DNA of 64,000 bases from Pseudomonas sp. CFBP13508 (GCF_005233515.1 NZ_QFZZ01000002.1:496001-560000), one strand, 5' to 3'. Counted from the stretch's first letter, positions 1 to 9,877 are shown. The notes: a model not told the origin generated them from the letters alone. A program made the numbers and translations.

Positions 1-981
1 ACGGCGGTTTACGACAGTCATTACCTGACGATCATGCGGATGGAGTTGCCGGACGGTTGTGCCGTGCGCGTCGCGGAATTCGATTACCACGCGCTGAAAC
101 CCCTGCGAGTCATCGACGCCAACGACAATCTCGAAGAAGTTATCTACGAGCCTTCCGGTCAGCCATTGGTCACAAGTTTCCAGGGTACGGAAAATGGCAA
201 ACCCGCCGGCTTCCATGCCCTGAGCGACTATCGGCCGTTGCCCGACACTCATCCGGAATGGGCCATCGCCAATCCGGCGCAGGCCGTCCAGGGCGCAGCG
301 AGTACCCTGCACAAAAACCTGTTCAGCTGGATGGCAGCCATTCCTGCTTCGGCGCTTGGGCGCCAAGGGATCAAACAAGGCGACCTGCTGCCCGGCGGAC
401 ACATTCGCGCCAGCACACGTCGCCGGCTGACCCTTGCCCGGACATTGACGCTCGATGATCAGCGGATGCTCGAGGCCATCAGCTCAGCGTGTCGAGAACC
501 TGTACACACCGTGATACTCAGCGCCGACCGCTATCCCGACGATGCGATCGATGCGCAGATCCAGATCGTCAAAGCCTGTGTCGACGGTTTTGGTCGTGCA
601 TTGCAAACCCTGCAATTGGTCGACCCGGGGCCGGCGCATGACGTGGACCCGAACACTGGCGAGTTGCTTGCCGAAAACGCTGAGTTGCCTGCCGATCCAC
701 GCTGGCGCGTCAGCGAACGGGTCGAATACAACAACAAGGGTTTGCCCATACGCCAGTACCGGCCGTTCTTTGCCAACAGGCACTGCTACGTCAATGATCA
801 ATCGCTGCACAGACTCGGGCTGTTCGACCAATTGTTCTATGACGCGCAGGGGCGTCCGATCAAGCTGGTCAACGCCAAAGGCGACTTTTCCCGCCAGACT
901 TACCATCCCTGGTATCACACCAGCGAAGATTTCAACGACACCGCCGAAGAGCAAGAGTCCGCTCGCGAGTCAGGCTCATGA
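1..981 (+). CDS. Tc insecticidal toxin TcB-type subunit, C-terminal part
   Basis: The frame is open from the first base of the window, so this is the last 326 codons of a longer gene. The residues match the C-terminal half of TcB (TcdB/TcaC-type) proteins, which with TcC form the hollow cocoon that holds the toxic TcC tail and docks on the TcA pore. Seen here are the motifs DANDNLEEVIYEPSGQP and the stretch around RVSERVEYNNKGLPIRQYRP, typical of the region joining TcB to TcC. The stop codon overlaps the next start as ATGA, so translation is probably coupled to the tccC-like gene. The SpvB-like N-terminus and any tcA gene would lie left of the window. Family assignment is from recognised sequence and context. 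Confidence 0.85.
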   Translation, partial: TAVYDSHYLTIMRMELPDGCAVRVAEFDYHALKPLRVIDANDNLEEVIYEPSGQPLVTSFQGTENGKPAGFHALSDYRPLPDTHPEWAIANPAQAVQGAASTLHKNLFSWMAAIPASALGRQGIKQGDLLPGGHIRASTRRRLTLARTLTLDDQRMLEAISSACREPVHTVILSADRYPDDAIDAQIQIVKACVDGFGRALQTLQLVDPGPAHDVDPNTGELLAENAELPADPRWRVSERVEYNNKGLPIRQYRPFFANRHCYVNDQSLHRLGLFDQLFYDAQGRPIKLVNAKGDFSRQTYHPWYHTSEDFNDTAEEQESARESGS

Positions 982-3719
982 CCTCCTCCCTGCATTGGCG
1001 CACGCCGTCACTGGCGGTCATCGACGGCCGCGGCCTGCCGATCCGACAGGTCGCTTACTTGCGCTCAGCAGTCGGTGCCACACCCAGCGCTCTGGTGACG
1101 ACCCGGCAGCACGATCTGGCAGCGCGCCACGTGGCGCAGCAGGATCCGCGCTTGCCAATGGCGAACGCCACCACCACTTACATGCTCAATGGCACAACGC
1201 TGTTCACCGATAGTGTCGATTCGGGCTGGCGCCTGGTCCTGCCAGGCATGGCCGGCGAGCCTTTACAGCGCTGGGATGAGCTTGGCCATCACTGGGAATC
1301 GACATTTGACCCGCTGCTTCGCGTGAAAACTCTCAGGGAACACGGCGAGGACCTGGGCGAGAGTTTCACCTATGGCAAGAGTGATGCCGATGCAAGCCAT
1401 AACCTGCGGGGGCAGTTGAACAAGCAGACAGATGCTTCAGGTTTACTGGAGATCACCGGCTACTCCCTCTCCGGCCAGACGCTCGTGGAAACCCGAACCT
1501 TCCATGATGACGAGCCGTTCACCACGCGCCAGATGATCAGCCCCGTCGGTGCTGTCCTGGAGCAAACCGACGCCGGCGGTCATCGCCGAGCATCACGCCA
1601 TGGTCTTGCCGGGCAGCTCAGGCAAGTGGATCTTGAGATCAAGGGGCACTCCGTCAAGCGAGTGATGCTCGATGCACAGTACAACGCCAACAATCAGATC
1701 ATCGCGCAACTGGCCGGCAACGGCGTGCTCAGCCAATGGACATACGACCCGGCCGACGGGCGTTTGCACACGCAAACAAGTCACAAACCCGGTGAAGACA
1801 GGCTGCAGGATCTCGAATATTTCTACGACCGCGTCGGCAACGTCATTCGTATCGAAGATCACGCTTTCGAGCCGACCTGGTCCGCCAACCAGCGGGTCGA
1901 TGGCCATCGCGAATTCAGCTACGACTCGCTGTACCGGTTGATCCGTGCCACGGGTCACGACGACGCCCTGCCCCCGGACACCCACGGTCTGCCGCAACCG
2001 CCCACCGAAAAAAACCGCCTCAACTATACCCAGACGTACAGCTACGACGATGGCGGCAACCTGATCGAACTGCGTCATCAGCGCGACGGTGCCAGTCGCA
2101 CCCGGCGCATGTACATCGACGATCAAAGCAATCGCGGTGTGCGCCGGGAAACGGGCGATGATGAACCGGACTTCAGCAACTGGTTCGACCTGCACGGCAA
2201 TCAGCGCAGGCTGCGGCACGGCCCGACCTTGCACTGGAACAAGCGTGACGAGCTGGAGCACATCGATCTGGTGGTGCGGCCGGACAGCGCCAACGACGCC
2301 GAATACTACCGCTACAGCCAGGGCGTGCGAGTGTTCAAGCGCCACGAAACCTTTGCTCCGGGTGCCAACCATTTTCATCAGGTCCGCTACCTGCCCGGTC
2401 TGGAAATCCGCAGCAAGGACAACGGCGAAGAACTGCACGTCATCAGCCTCGGCAATGCACGCTGCCTGCACTGGGTGACCAATCCACCTGCCGAAAACAA
2501 CCAGGTGCGTTACACCCTGGACGACCATCTCGGCTCTTGCGTGATGGAACTGAACGAAGAGGCGACAGTTACCAGCGAAGAAGGCTACTACCCCTTCGGC
2601 GAAACCGCGTGGATGGCGCCGGAATCGGAAATCGAATACCGCTTCATCCGGTATTCCGGCAAGGAAATGGACGTCAGCGGGTTGTATTACTACGGCGCCC
2701 GTTATTACGCGCCGTGGTTGCAGCGCTGGATCAGTGCCGATCCGGCGGGGGATGTGGATGGGTTGAACCTGTATGGGTTCGTCGGGAACAACCCGCTGAC
2801 TTTTGTGGATGTGCATGGCAACAGCCAAGACAGATTCGATATCGTCAATTTCTCAAGGTTTGCAACGGTACTCGGCAACCACGCTGCTATGACGCAGGAC
2901 AAGATGCTGAAAATTTCACAAAGAAAATACGGGGGGGATCTGCTCAAGAGCGGATTTGCAGAAGCACTTATAGGCACTGCCGGCTTCTTTGCAGGTTACT
3001 TCGGCGGCACATTCGTTGGTTCAGAACTTACCGCCGGTATGCCAGAGGCCGTCAAATACCTGGTCGATATGGTTGCCACGCACATCAACGGCGACATTGC
3101 CGAGTCGATCGTCGCTCAATTCACGTCCTTTGCAAATATGACAAGCCCATTGATTCCACAAACTTCGGTCATGAGCGTCGAAGCCATTGATCAAAAGATC
3201 GCTGGCACGGCGAGTTCATCGAGTTTTACGCCAGCTGATGCGTCCACCATCCTGATGAGCCGTGGCGTCGGATCATATGTTCCAGGCACGGGTGCGGCAC
3301 TTAACCTGGGTTCGCGAGTGCAGGAAGTGGTGGACATACAAAATGGTCTGGATCCGGTCAAGATTGGAAAAATCGAAACAATGCTCGCCGACTGGCATCA
3401 AGCCCTTACTTCGCGAATGACCCATATTGAGAAGGCCTTCAGACGAACAGGACAAAACACGATCAATTCGGCTGACGTGCTATCTGACAAGAGCCGCTTG
3501 AAGGATGCCAAAATCATTCGGCTAGATACCTTGCGAGAGCAGACCACTGAGATCCTTGGATTTATCGAAACCACCCAGACCATGATGAAGTGGTACAAGG
3601 AAGATTTACTTACAGACAATGTTTTCCTGCGCAAAGAAGCGAAACCGAGGACCGGGTTCAGGGCGAAATTTCAGGCTTTTGTCGAGCGTTTCACCAGACA
3701 TGTCTACCCACCCCAATGA
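978..3719 (+). CDS. TccC-type Rhs-repeat toxin subunit (TcC), first copy
   Basis: 913 residues. TcC proteins pair with TcB, close the cocoon and cut off their own C-terminal toxin by an aspartyl protease activity at the end of the Rhs core. The core fills about residues 1-613: YD-type repeats, then the Rhs-associated end with DDHLGSCVMELNEEA, EEGYYPFGETAW, YSGKEMDVSGLYYYGARYY and DPAGDVDGLNLY. After residue about 613 the sequence changes: a glycine-rich hydrophobic part near 640-680 and a long helical, charged end. I recognise no known toxin fold in this tail. The start overlaps the upstream stop and the stop overlaps the next start, both as ATGA. A 305-base stretch is identical to the second copy. 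The tail DNA is visibly poorer in G+C than the core. Confidence 0.9.
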   Translation: MTSSLHWRTPSLAVIDGRGLPIRQVAYLRSAVGATPSALVTTRQHDLAARHVAQQDPRLPMANATTTYMLNGTTLFTDSVDSGWRLVLPGMAGEPLQRWDELGHHWESTFDPLLRVKTLREHGEDLGESFTYGKSDADASHNLRGQLNKQTDASGLLEITGYSLSGQTLVETRTFHDDEPFTTRQMISPVGAVLEQTDAGGHRRASRHGLAGQLRQVDLEIKGHSVKRVMLDAQYNANNQIIAQLAGNGVLSQWTYDPADGRLHTQTSHKPGEDRLQDLEYFYDRVGNVIRIEDHAFEPTWSANQRVDGHREFSYDSLYRLIRATGHDDALPPDTHGLPQPPTEKNRLNYTQTYSYDDGGNLIELRHQRDGASRTRRMYIDDQSNRGVRRETGDDEPDFSNWFDLHGNQRRLRHGPTLHWNKRDELEHIDLVVRPDSANDAEYYRYSQGVRVFKRHETFAPGANHFHQVRYLPGLEIRSKDNGEELHVISLGNARCLHWVTNPPAENNQVRYTLDDHLGSCVMELNEEATVTSEEGYYPFGETAWMAPESEIEYRFIRYSGKEMDVSGLYYYGARYYAPWLQRWISADPAGDVDGLNLYGFVGNNPLTFVDVHGNSQDRFDIVNFSRFATVLGNHAAMTQDKMLKISQRKYGGDLLKSGFAEALIGTAGFFAGYFGGTFVGSELTAGMPEAVKYLVDMVATHINGDIAESIVAQFTSFANMTSPLIPQTSVMSVEAIDQKIAGTASSSSFTPADASTILMSRGVGSYVPGTGAALNLGSRVQEVVDIQNGLDPVKIGKIETMLADWHQALTSRMTHIEKAFRRTGQNTINSADVLSDKSRLKDAKIIRLDTLREQTTEILGFIETTQTMMKWYKEDLLTDNVFLRKEAKPRTGFRAKFQAFVERFTRHVYPPQ

Positions 3720-6499
3720 AGTACGATACCGTCCATTCGCGCACTCCTGCGTTGACGGTCATCGACGCACGTGGTCTGCCAATCCGACAGATCGCTTACC
3801 TGCACTCGGTAGCCGCTGATCCGCCAAGCGCTCTGGTATCTTGCCAGCACCACGATGTAGCCGGGCGCCTGGCGGCACAGTACGACCCGCGCCTGCCGGT
3901 GGCGAACGCCACCAACGTCTATGCGCTCGACGGCACTGTGCTGTACACCGATAGCGCCGATTCGGGCTTGCGCCTGGTGCTGCCGGGACTGGCCGGCGAA
4001 CCACTGCATCGCTGGGACAAACGTGATCATCATTGGCAATCGACCTTTGACATGCTGCTACGCGTAAAAACGCTAAAGGAAGCCAGCGGGGATCAGATCG
4101 ACAGTTTCAGCTATGGTGAAAGTTCCGCCGATGGAGACTGCAACCTGCGCGGCCAGTTGATCGAACAGACGGATTTTTCAGGATCGCTGAAAATCACCGG
4201 TTATGCCCTCACCGGCCAGGCGATTGCAGAAACCCGCACCTTTCGCGATGGCGAGCCGTTCACCACGCGCCAGATGATCAGCCCCGTCGGTGCTGTCCTG
4301 GAGCAAACCGACGCCGGCGGTCATCGCCGAGCATCACGCCATGGTCTTGCCGGGCAGCTCAGGCAAGTGGATCTTGAGATCAAGGGGCACTCCGTCAAGC
4401 GAGTGATGCTCGATGCACAGTACAACGCCAACAATCAGATCATCGCGCAACTGGCCGGCAACGGCGTGCTCAGCCAATGGACATACGACCCGGCCGACGG
4501 GCGTTTGCACACGCAAACAAGTCACAAACCCGGTGAAGACAGGCTGCAGGATCTCGCCTATTTCTACGACCGCGTCGGCAACATCATTCGCATTGAAGAC
4601 CACGCCTTCGAACCCACCTGGTTTGCCAACCAGCGGGTCGATGGCCATCGCGAATTCATCTACGACTCCTTGTACCGGTTGATTCGCGCAACCGGTTACG
4701 ACGACGCCCTACCCCCGGACATCCCCGGCCTGCCGCAACCGACCGATCCGAAAAACCGCCGCAACTACACCCAGACTTACACTTACGACAAGGGAGGAAA
4801 CCTGATCGAGTTGTGCCATCAGCGCGACGAGGGTTGTCGCACCAGGCGTATGCACATCGACAGTGAAAGCAATCGCGCAGTACGCCGGGAAACCGGCGAT
4901 GACGAACCGGACTTTGGCAACTGGTTCGACCTGCACGGCAATCAATCCAGGCTGCGGCACGGCCCGACATTGCACTGGAACAATCGTGACGAGCTGGAAC
5001 ATATAGATCTGGTCATTCGCAAGGACAGCGCCAACGACACCGAGAATTACCGCTACAGCCAGGGCGTGCGGGTACTCAAATATCGCGAAACGGTCGCCAG
5101 GGGGGTCAGTCACATCGATAAAGTGCGCTACCTGCCCGGCCTGGAAATCCGCAGCAAAGACAACGGCGAAGAGCTGCACATCATCAGCGTCGGCAACGCG
5201 CGGTGTCTGCATTGGGTGAGCAATCCGCCTGCCGCCAACACCCAACTGCGCTATACCCTCGAAGACCATCTCGGCTCTTGTGTGATGGAGCTCAATGAAG
5301 AGGCCGTCATCACCAGCGAAGAAGGCTATTACCCGTTCGGCGAAACCGCGTGGATGGCCCCGGAATCGGAAATCGAATACCGCTTCATCCGTTACTCCGG
5401 CAAGGAAATGGATGCCAGTGGTTTGTATTACTACGGCGCGCGTTATTACGCGCCGTGGTTGCAACGTTGGGTCAGTGCGGATCCGGCGGGGGACGTGGAT
5501 GGGTTGAATCTGTATGCGTTTGTAAGCAACAACCCCGTCGGTTATATAGACGCCGACGGTCAAGGCAAATTACTGCCGACAAAAGCGGACTATGACGCCG
5601 CCTGGAGCAGGCACTTTTCGCGGGAAAACGCCAGCTATGCAAAAAGAGGTCAGGGAATGGCTTCTGATCGCCTGCGCAGCACTCTGGCGAATCAGATACT
5701 CAAGCACGTGAATATTCTGGGAATCACCCAACTGCGATCCAACAATGTGCAGCAGCAGATGCTCAACCAGAATTCAACTTCCCATTTTGCGAAAGCAACA
5801 GCCCGTAGAACAGCCGTCCATGTGACGAATCAGGCCCTCAGTTATGGCGCAGGAATAGTGGTTGGGCTGGGTGCCCAAGCGTTAGGGGTAGCCGCTCCTG
5901 GCGTGGGAAATGTGGTTGGTGTCGGCATGGGGATTGCCACCAAAACCGCCGTCAGCTTCGCTATCGACTATGTCGCCGAAAAATCCGGGCTGAGCACCTC
6001 GGTCAAGCTCAAAGCAAGTGCTCTTGATCCTGACAAAATCATCCGGCAGGCAGAGTACAAGTCCATGAACCTACTGAATTACCTGGGCGCCAAGGGCATC
6101 AAGAATTTTGACGTTCGAAAAACCAAAGGCCAGGTAGGTACCGGAAAACTTGCTGCCGCTTTTGGGCTCAAGTTTTTTGCACCAAACGTTGCTTCTGAAG
6201 CCGGTGCAGGGCTTTCCTTAGCGATTGGAGCAGTAGAAATCGTTAAAGAAGTCAGCGACGCCAGTTCTGAAATATCCGACGAGAAATACGGCAGGCTGTT
6301 CACATATATCCCGGCATTGGTCCAGCAGATCAACGATAACCTGCAAACCACCAGAGAGTACTTCGCTGCGCTTTCCATTGATTCGCTGGCAGGAGTCAAA
6401 CTTGCCGACCTCGAAACGGAAACGGCAAGAATTACCGGACACCTGCAAGAAACGATGAACAGGGCAATATCCTATTCGAAGAAACCCAGGGCGGCATGA
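3716..6499 (+). CDS. TccC-type Rhs-repeat toxin subunit (TcC), second copy
   Basis: 927 residues from the ATG that overlaps the preceding stop; a longer open frame exists upstream, but it lies inside the first copy and matches nothing. The Rhs core (about residues 1-615) parallels the first copy throughout, including MKYDTVHSRTPALTVIDARG at the start and the DPAGDVDGLNLYAFVSNNP end of the core. The tail (about 616-927) differs: a basic segment, then a glycine/alanine-rich hydrophobic stretch (GAGIVVGLGAQALGVAAPGV) and two long helical segments at the end. It resembles the first tail in layout, not in sequence. A second TcC beside one TcB would let the same cocoon carry alternative cargo (inference). 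No toxin active site is recognised. Confidence 0.88.
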   Translation: MKYDTVHSRTPALTVIDARGLPIRQIAYLHSVAADPPSALVSCQHHDVAGRLAAQYDPRLPVANATNVYALDGTVLYTDSADSGLRLVLPGLAGEPLHRWDKRDHHWQSTFDMLLRVKTLKEASGDQIDSFSYGESSADGDCNLRGQLIEQTDFSGSLKITGYALTGQAIAETRTFRDGEPFTTRQMISPVGAVLEQTDAGGHRRASRHGLAGQLRQVDLEIKGHSVKRVMLDAQYNANNQIIAQLAGNGVLSQWTYDPADGRLHTQTSHKPGEDRLQDLAYFYDRVGNIIRIEDHAFEPTWFANQRVDGHREFIYDSLYRLIRATGYDDALPPDIPGLPQPTDPKNRRNYTQTYTYDKGGNLIELCHQRDEGCRTRRMHIDSESNRAVRRETGDDEPDFGNWFDLHGNQSRLRHGPTLHWNNRDELEHIDLVIRKDSANDTENYRYSQGVRVLKYRETVARGVSHIDKVRYLPGLEIRSKDNGEELHIISVGNARCLHWVSNPPAANTQLRYTLEDHLGSCVMELNEEAVITSEEGYYPFGETAWMAPESEIEYRFIRYSGKEMDASGLYYYGARYYAPWLQRWVSADPAGDVDGLNLYAFVSNNPVGYIDADGQGKLLPTKADYDAAWSRHFSRENASYAKRGQGMASDRLRSTLANQILKHVNILGITQLRSNNVQQQMLNQNSTSHFAKATARRTAVHVTNQALSYGAGIVVGLGAQALGVAAPGVGNVVGVGMGIATKTAVSFAIDYVAEKSGLSTSVKLKASALDPDKIIRQAEYKSMNLLNYLGAKGIKNFDVRKTKGQVGTGKLAAAFGLKFFAPNVASEAGAGLSLAIGAVEIVKEVSDASSEISDEKYGRLFTYIPALVQQINDNLQTTREYFAALSIDSLAGVKLADLETETARITGHLQETMNRAISYSKKPRAA

Positions 6500-6577
6500 C
6501 CCCCATGGATCTCAAGTAGCAGGCAAGGGGTGATGGCATGCTATCGTGCCCCTCCTCCTACCATCCGTTAGACCAGC

Positions 6578-8338
6578 ATGCTGCCGACTTCCCGTACCCT
6601 GCGTCTGTCGTTGTATTCCCTGCTGATCATCGCCGGCACGGTCGTGGCCGCGACACTCGCGATGCGCCACGCCGAGCGTCAGGCGCTGGAAGAAGACGCG
6701 GCCCGCGCCAATCAGCAACTGGGGTTGTACGCCAACTCATTGCACACCCTCATTGATCGCTATCGCGCCCTGCCCGCCGTACTGGCGCTGGACCCGCAAT
6801 TGCGTTCGGCACTGGCCGGCCCGGTCGATGCCGCGCAGCAAGCGGCACTGAATCTGAAGCTGGAAAAGATCAACGGCGCGGCGCAGTCCTCGACCCTGGA
6901 ATTGCTGGATCGAACAGGGCTGGCGGTGGCGGCGAGCAACTGGCGGCTGCCGAGCAGTTATGTCGGCCACAATTATGGTTTTCGCCCGTACTTCAGCCAG
7001 ACCCGCACTCAGGGCACCGGACGTTTCTACGCGGTGGGCGTGACCAGCGGCATTCCCGGCTATTTCCTTTCCAGCGCGGTGCTCGGTGACCACGACGAGT
7101 TCCTCGGCGCCATGGTCGTCAAACTGGAATTCCCGGAGCTGGAGCGCGAATGGAGCCAGGGCAGCGACACGCTGCTGGTCAGCGATGCGCGCGGGATTAT
7201 CTTCATCGCCAACCAGCCGGGCTGGCGTTATCGCGCCTTGCGGCCGTTGAGCGCCGATGATCTGGTCGAGATCAAAAGCACGCGTCAGTACGACAAGCAA
7301 TCGCTGCTGCCGCTGACCCATTTGCCGCTACGGCGCTTCGATGACAACAGCGATCTGCGCCGGGTCGAAGGTCCGCAGGGCACGGCGGATTATTTGTGGG
7401 AATCGCTGCCGCTGACGACCGAAGGCTGGACCCTGCACCTGTTGCGCCGCCCGCAAGTAGCCTTCGAGGATTTGCGCAACGCCGCGCTGGCCGCCGCTGG
7501 CGTGTGGCTGGCGCTGGTGTTTCTGTTGCTGTTTCTCAATCAGCGCTGGCGGCTGGCCAAGGTCCGTCAGCGCAATCGTGAAGAGCTTGAGCGTCTGGTC
7601 GAGGAGCGCACCCGCGACTTGCGCACGGCGCAGGAAGGCCTGGTGCAGTCGGCCAAACTCGCCGCGCTGGGGCAGATGTCCGCCGCGCTGGCCCACGAAA
7701 TCAATCAACCGCTGACCGCCCAGCGCATGCAACTGGCAACCTTGCGCCTGCTGCTCGAACATGGCCGCGTCGATGACGCCTACAAGGCGCTGAAACCGGT
7801 GGACGATATGCTCACGCGCATGGCTGCCCTCACCGGCCACCTCAAGACTTTCGCCCGAAAAAGCCCGAGCGGCCTGCGCGAACGTCTGGACCTGGCGACG
7901 GTGGTCGATCAATCACTGCAACTGCTCGATGCGCGACTGCGTGACGAACAGGTCAGTCTGGTCCTGCATCTGACCCGTCCGGCGTGGGTGCGCGGTGATG
8001 CGATTCGTCTCGAACAGGTGTTGATCAACCTGTTGCGCAATGCGCTGGATGCAATGCAAGGCAAAGCCTGCAAGCGCCTGGAAATCCGTCTGGAGGCCGA
8101 TGAGCAATTGTGGCGGCTCAGCGTCAGCGACAACGGCGGCGGGATTGCCGAGGAACATCTGGGCCAGGTGTTCGATCCGTTCTTTACCACCAAACCGGTG
8201 GGTGACGGTCTGGGCCTGGGGCTGGCAGTATCCTTCGCCATCGTGCATGAATCCGGCGGGCGCTTGAGCGTGGAGAATGGCGACCACGGCGCAGTGTTCA
8301 GCCTGACCCTGCCAATCGATCTGGAGGCACATATCTGA
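6578..8338 (+). CDS. Sensor histidine kinase, DctB/MifS type
   Basis: 586 residues. A membrane segment lies at about 8-28, a periplasmic Cache-like sensor domain at about 30-290, and a second membrane segment near 297-316. A cytoplasmic HisKA domain follows with the phospho-acceptor His373 in AALAHEINQPLTAQRM, then an HATPase domain with NALDAM, DNGGGI and the G2 motif GDGLGLGLAV. This is the layout of C4-dicarboxylate sensors such as DctB and of the 2-ketoglutarate sensor MifS. The stop overlaps the start of the response regulator gene, so the two are co-expressed as a pair. The dicarboxylate permease downstream suggests a C4 or C5 dicarboxylate signal; which one cannot be read from the sequence. 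Confidence 0.88.
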   Translation: MLPTSRTLRLSLYSLLIIAGTVVAATLAMRHAERQALEEDAARANQQLGLYANSLHTLIDRYRALPAVLALDPQLRSALAGPVDAAQQAALNLKLEKINGAAQSSTLELLDRTGLAVAASNWRLPSSYVGHNYGFRPYFSQTRTQGTGRFYAVGVTSGIPGYFLSSAVLGDHDEFLGAMVVKLEFPELEREWSQGSDTLLVSDARGIIFIANQPGWRYRALRPLSADDLVEIKSTRQYDKQSLLPLTHLPLRRFDDNSDLRRVEGPQGTADYLWESLPLTTEGWTLHLLRRPQVAFEDLRNAALAAAGVWLALVFLLLFLNQRWRLAKVRQRNREELERLVEERTRDLRTAQEGLVQSAKLAALGQMSAALAHEINQPLTAQRMQLATLRLLLEHGRVDDAYKALKPVDDMLTRMAALTGHLKTFARKSPSGLRERLDLATVVDQSLQLLDARLRDEQVSLVLHLTRPAWVRGDAIRLEQVLINLLRNALDAMQGKACKRLEIRLEADEQLWRLSVSDNGGGIAEEHLGQVFDPFFTTKPVGDGLGLGLAVSFAIVHESGGRLSVENGDHGAVFSLTLPIDLEAHI

Positions 8339-9666
8339 TGCTCAATTCGGTGATGGTGGTCGACGACGAAAGCAGCATTCGCGACGCCGTTGAACAGTGG
8401 CTGAGCCTGTCTGGGTTTCAGGTGCAATTGTTCAGCCGTGCCGAAGAATGCCTCGCCGCGCTCCCGGAACATTTTGCCGGGGTGATCCTCAGCGACGTGC
8501 GCATGCCCGGCATGGACGGTTTGCAATTGCTCGCCGAAGTGCAACAGCGCGACGCCGATCTGCCGGTGATTCTGCTCACCGGCCATGGCGACGTGCCGAT
8601 GGCGGTCGAGGCGATGCGCGACGGCGCCTACGACTTTCTGGAAAAACCGTTCAGCCCGGAAACCCTGCTCGGTAGCCTGCGCCGAGCGCTGGACAAACGC
8701 CGCCTAGTCCTGGAAAACCGTGCCCTGCACGAACTGGCTGACAACCGCGCTAGGCTGGATGCGACGTTGCTCGGCGTGTCCCGCGGCTTGCAGACATTGC
8801 GTCGGCAGGTGCTGGATCTGGCGACGTTGCCGGTCAACGTGCTGATCCGTGGTGAAACCGGCAGCGGCAAGGAACTGGTCGCGCGTTGCCTGCATGATTT
8901 CGGCCCGCGCGCCGGTAAGCCCTTTGTAGCGCTCAATTGCGCGGCGATCCCGGAGCAACTGTTCGAGGCCGAGCTGTTCGGCCATGAGAGCGGCGCGTTT
9001 ACCGGCGCCTCGGGCAAGCGCATCGGCAAGCTGGAATATGCCGATGGCGGCACGCTGTTTCTCGATGAGATCGAAAGCATGCCGCTGGCCCAGCAGGTGA
9101 AATTGCTGCGGGTCTTTCAGGAACAAAAGCTCGAACGGCTGGGTTCGAACCAAAGCATTCGCGTTGATTTGCGTATCGTCGCGGCAACCAAACCGGACCT
9201 GCTCGACGAAGCCCGCGCCGGGCGTTTTCGTGAGGACCTGGCGTATCGCCTGAACGTCGCCGAACTGCGCTTGCCGCCGCTGCGCGATCGCCGCGAAGAC
9301 ATTCCGTTGCTGTTCGAGACCTTTGCGCACAACGCCGCCCAGCGTCTGGGCCGGACCTTTCCGCCGTTGACCGGTGCGCAGCTCAGTCACCTGCTCAGCC
9401 ATGACTGGCCGGGCAATGTTCGCGAACTGGCCAACGTTGCTGAGCGTCAGGTGTTGGGGCTGGATGAACCGGTCGCCGGAATCGATCCGGGGCAATCGCT
9501 GGCGGCGCAGCAGGAAGCCTTCGAAGCACAATGCCTGCGCGCGGCGTTGACCCGGCACAAAGGTGATGTCAAAGCCGTGCTCGAAGAACTGCAACTGCCG
9601 CGCCGCACCTTCAATGAAAAGATGCAACGGCATGGGTTGAGTCGGGAGATGTTTCTGGCGGAGTGA
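8338..9666 (+). CDS. Sigma-54-dependent response regulator, DctD/MifR type
   Basis: 442 residues. The receiver domain (1-120) has the acidic pocket VDDE and phospho-acceptor Asp53 in LSDVRMPGMDG. The AAA+ domain (about 145-370) has Walker A GETGSGKE and the sigma-54 contact loop ESGAFTGA, both intact. A Fis-type helix-turn-helix ends the protein (GDVKAVLEELQLPRRTFNEKM). It should activate a -24/-12 promoter when phosphorylated by the kinase encoded just upstream. The first good -24/-12 promoter downstream is in front of the kgtP-like gene, preceded by two phased copies of an 11-base repeat. Orthology to DctD versus MifR is not resolved; the permease next door favours a MifR-like role (inference). 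Confidence 0.9.
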   Translation: MLNSVMVVDDESSIRDAVEQWLSLSGFQVQLFSRAEECLAALPEHFAGVILSDVRMPGMDGLQLLAEVQQRDADLPVILLTGHGDVPMAVEAMRDGAYDFLEKPFSPETLLGSLRRALDKRRLVLENRALHELADNRARLDATLLGVSRGLQTLRRQVLDLATLPVNVLIRGETGSGKELVARCLHDFGPRAGKPFVALNCAAIPEQLFEAELFGHESGAFTGASGKRIGKLEYADGGTLFLDEIESMPLAQQVKLLRVFQEQKLERLGSNQSIRVDLRIVAATKPDLLDEARAGRFREDLAYRLNVAELRLPPLRDRREDIPLLFETFAHNAAQRLGRTFPPLTGAQLSHLLSHDWPGNVRELANVAERQVLGLDEPVAGIDPGQSLAAQQEAFEAQCLRAALTRHKGDVKAVLEELQLPRRTFNEKMQRHGLSREMFLAE

Positions 9667-9697
9667 GGCAGAGATTTGTGGTGTAGCTGAAATCCAT

Positions 9698-9857
9698 CCC
9701 CCTCACCCCAGCCCTCTCCCCCAGGGGGCGAGGGGGAAGGGAGCCGATCTCCATGCTTTCCCGAATCTGTATTCGACTCGATATTGCAGTTCGATGTAAC
9801 CCACAAGAACACCTCGGTCAGTCCCCTCTCCCTCTGGGAGAGGGCTAGGGTGAGGGG
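9698..9857. repeat. CCCTCACCC/CTCTCCC dispersed element, copy A
   Basis: A roughly 160-base element bounded by CCCCTCACCCCAGCCCTCTC and, as an inverted copy, GGGAGAGGGCTAGGGTGAGG. The inner part contains GGAGCCGATCTCCATGCTTT, which recurs in opposite orientation in the element after the LysR gene near 18.5 kb. Terminal inverted repeats with a shared core suggest a non-coding mobile or dispersed repeat. I see no coding capacity in it. Confidence 0.7.
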
Positions 9858-9877
9858 CTTTTGATCTTCACGCGGTA

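Noticed and set aside
1593..2828. 411-codon open frame opposite the first tccC copy
   Set aside because: Shadow of a well supported Rhs-core protein. A shorter matching shadow appears opposite the second copy because the DNA is similar.
3590..3715. Longer N-terminus for the second TccC protein
   Set aside because: The extra 42 residues lie inside the first copy in another frame; the ATGA overlap start gives the normal TccC N-terminus.
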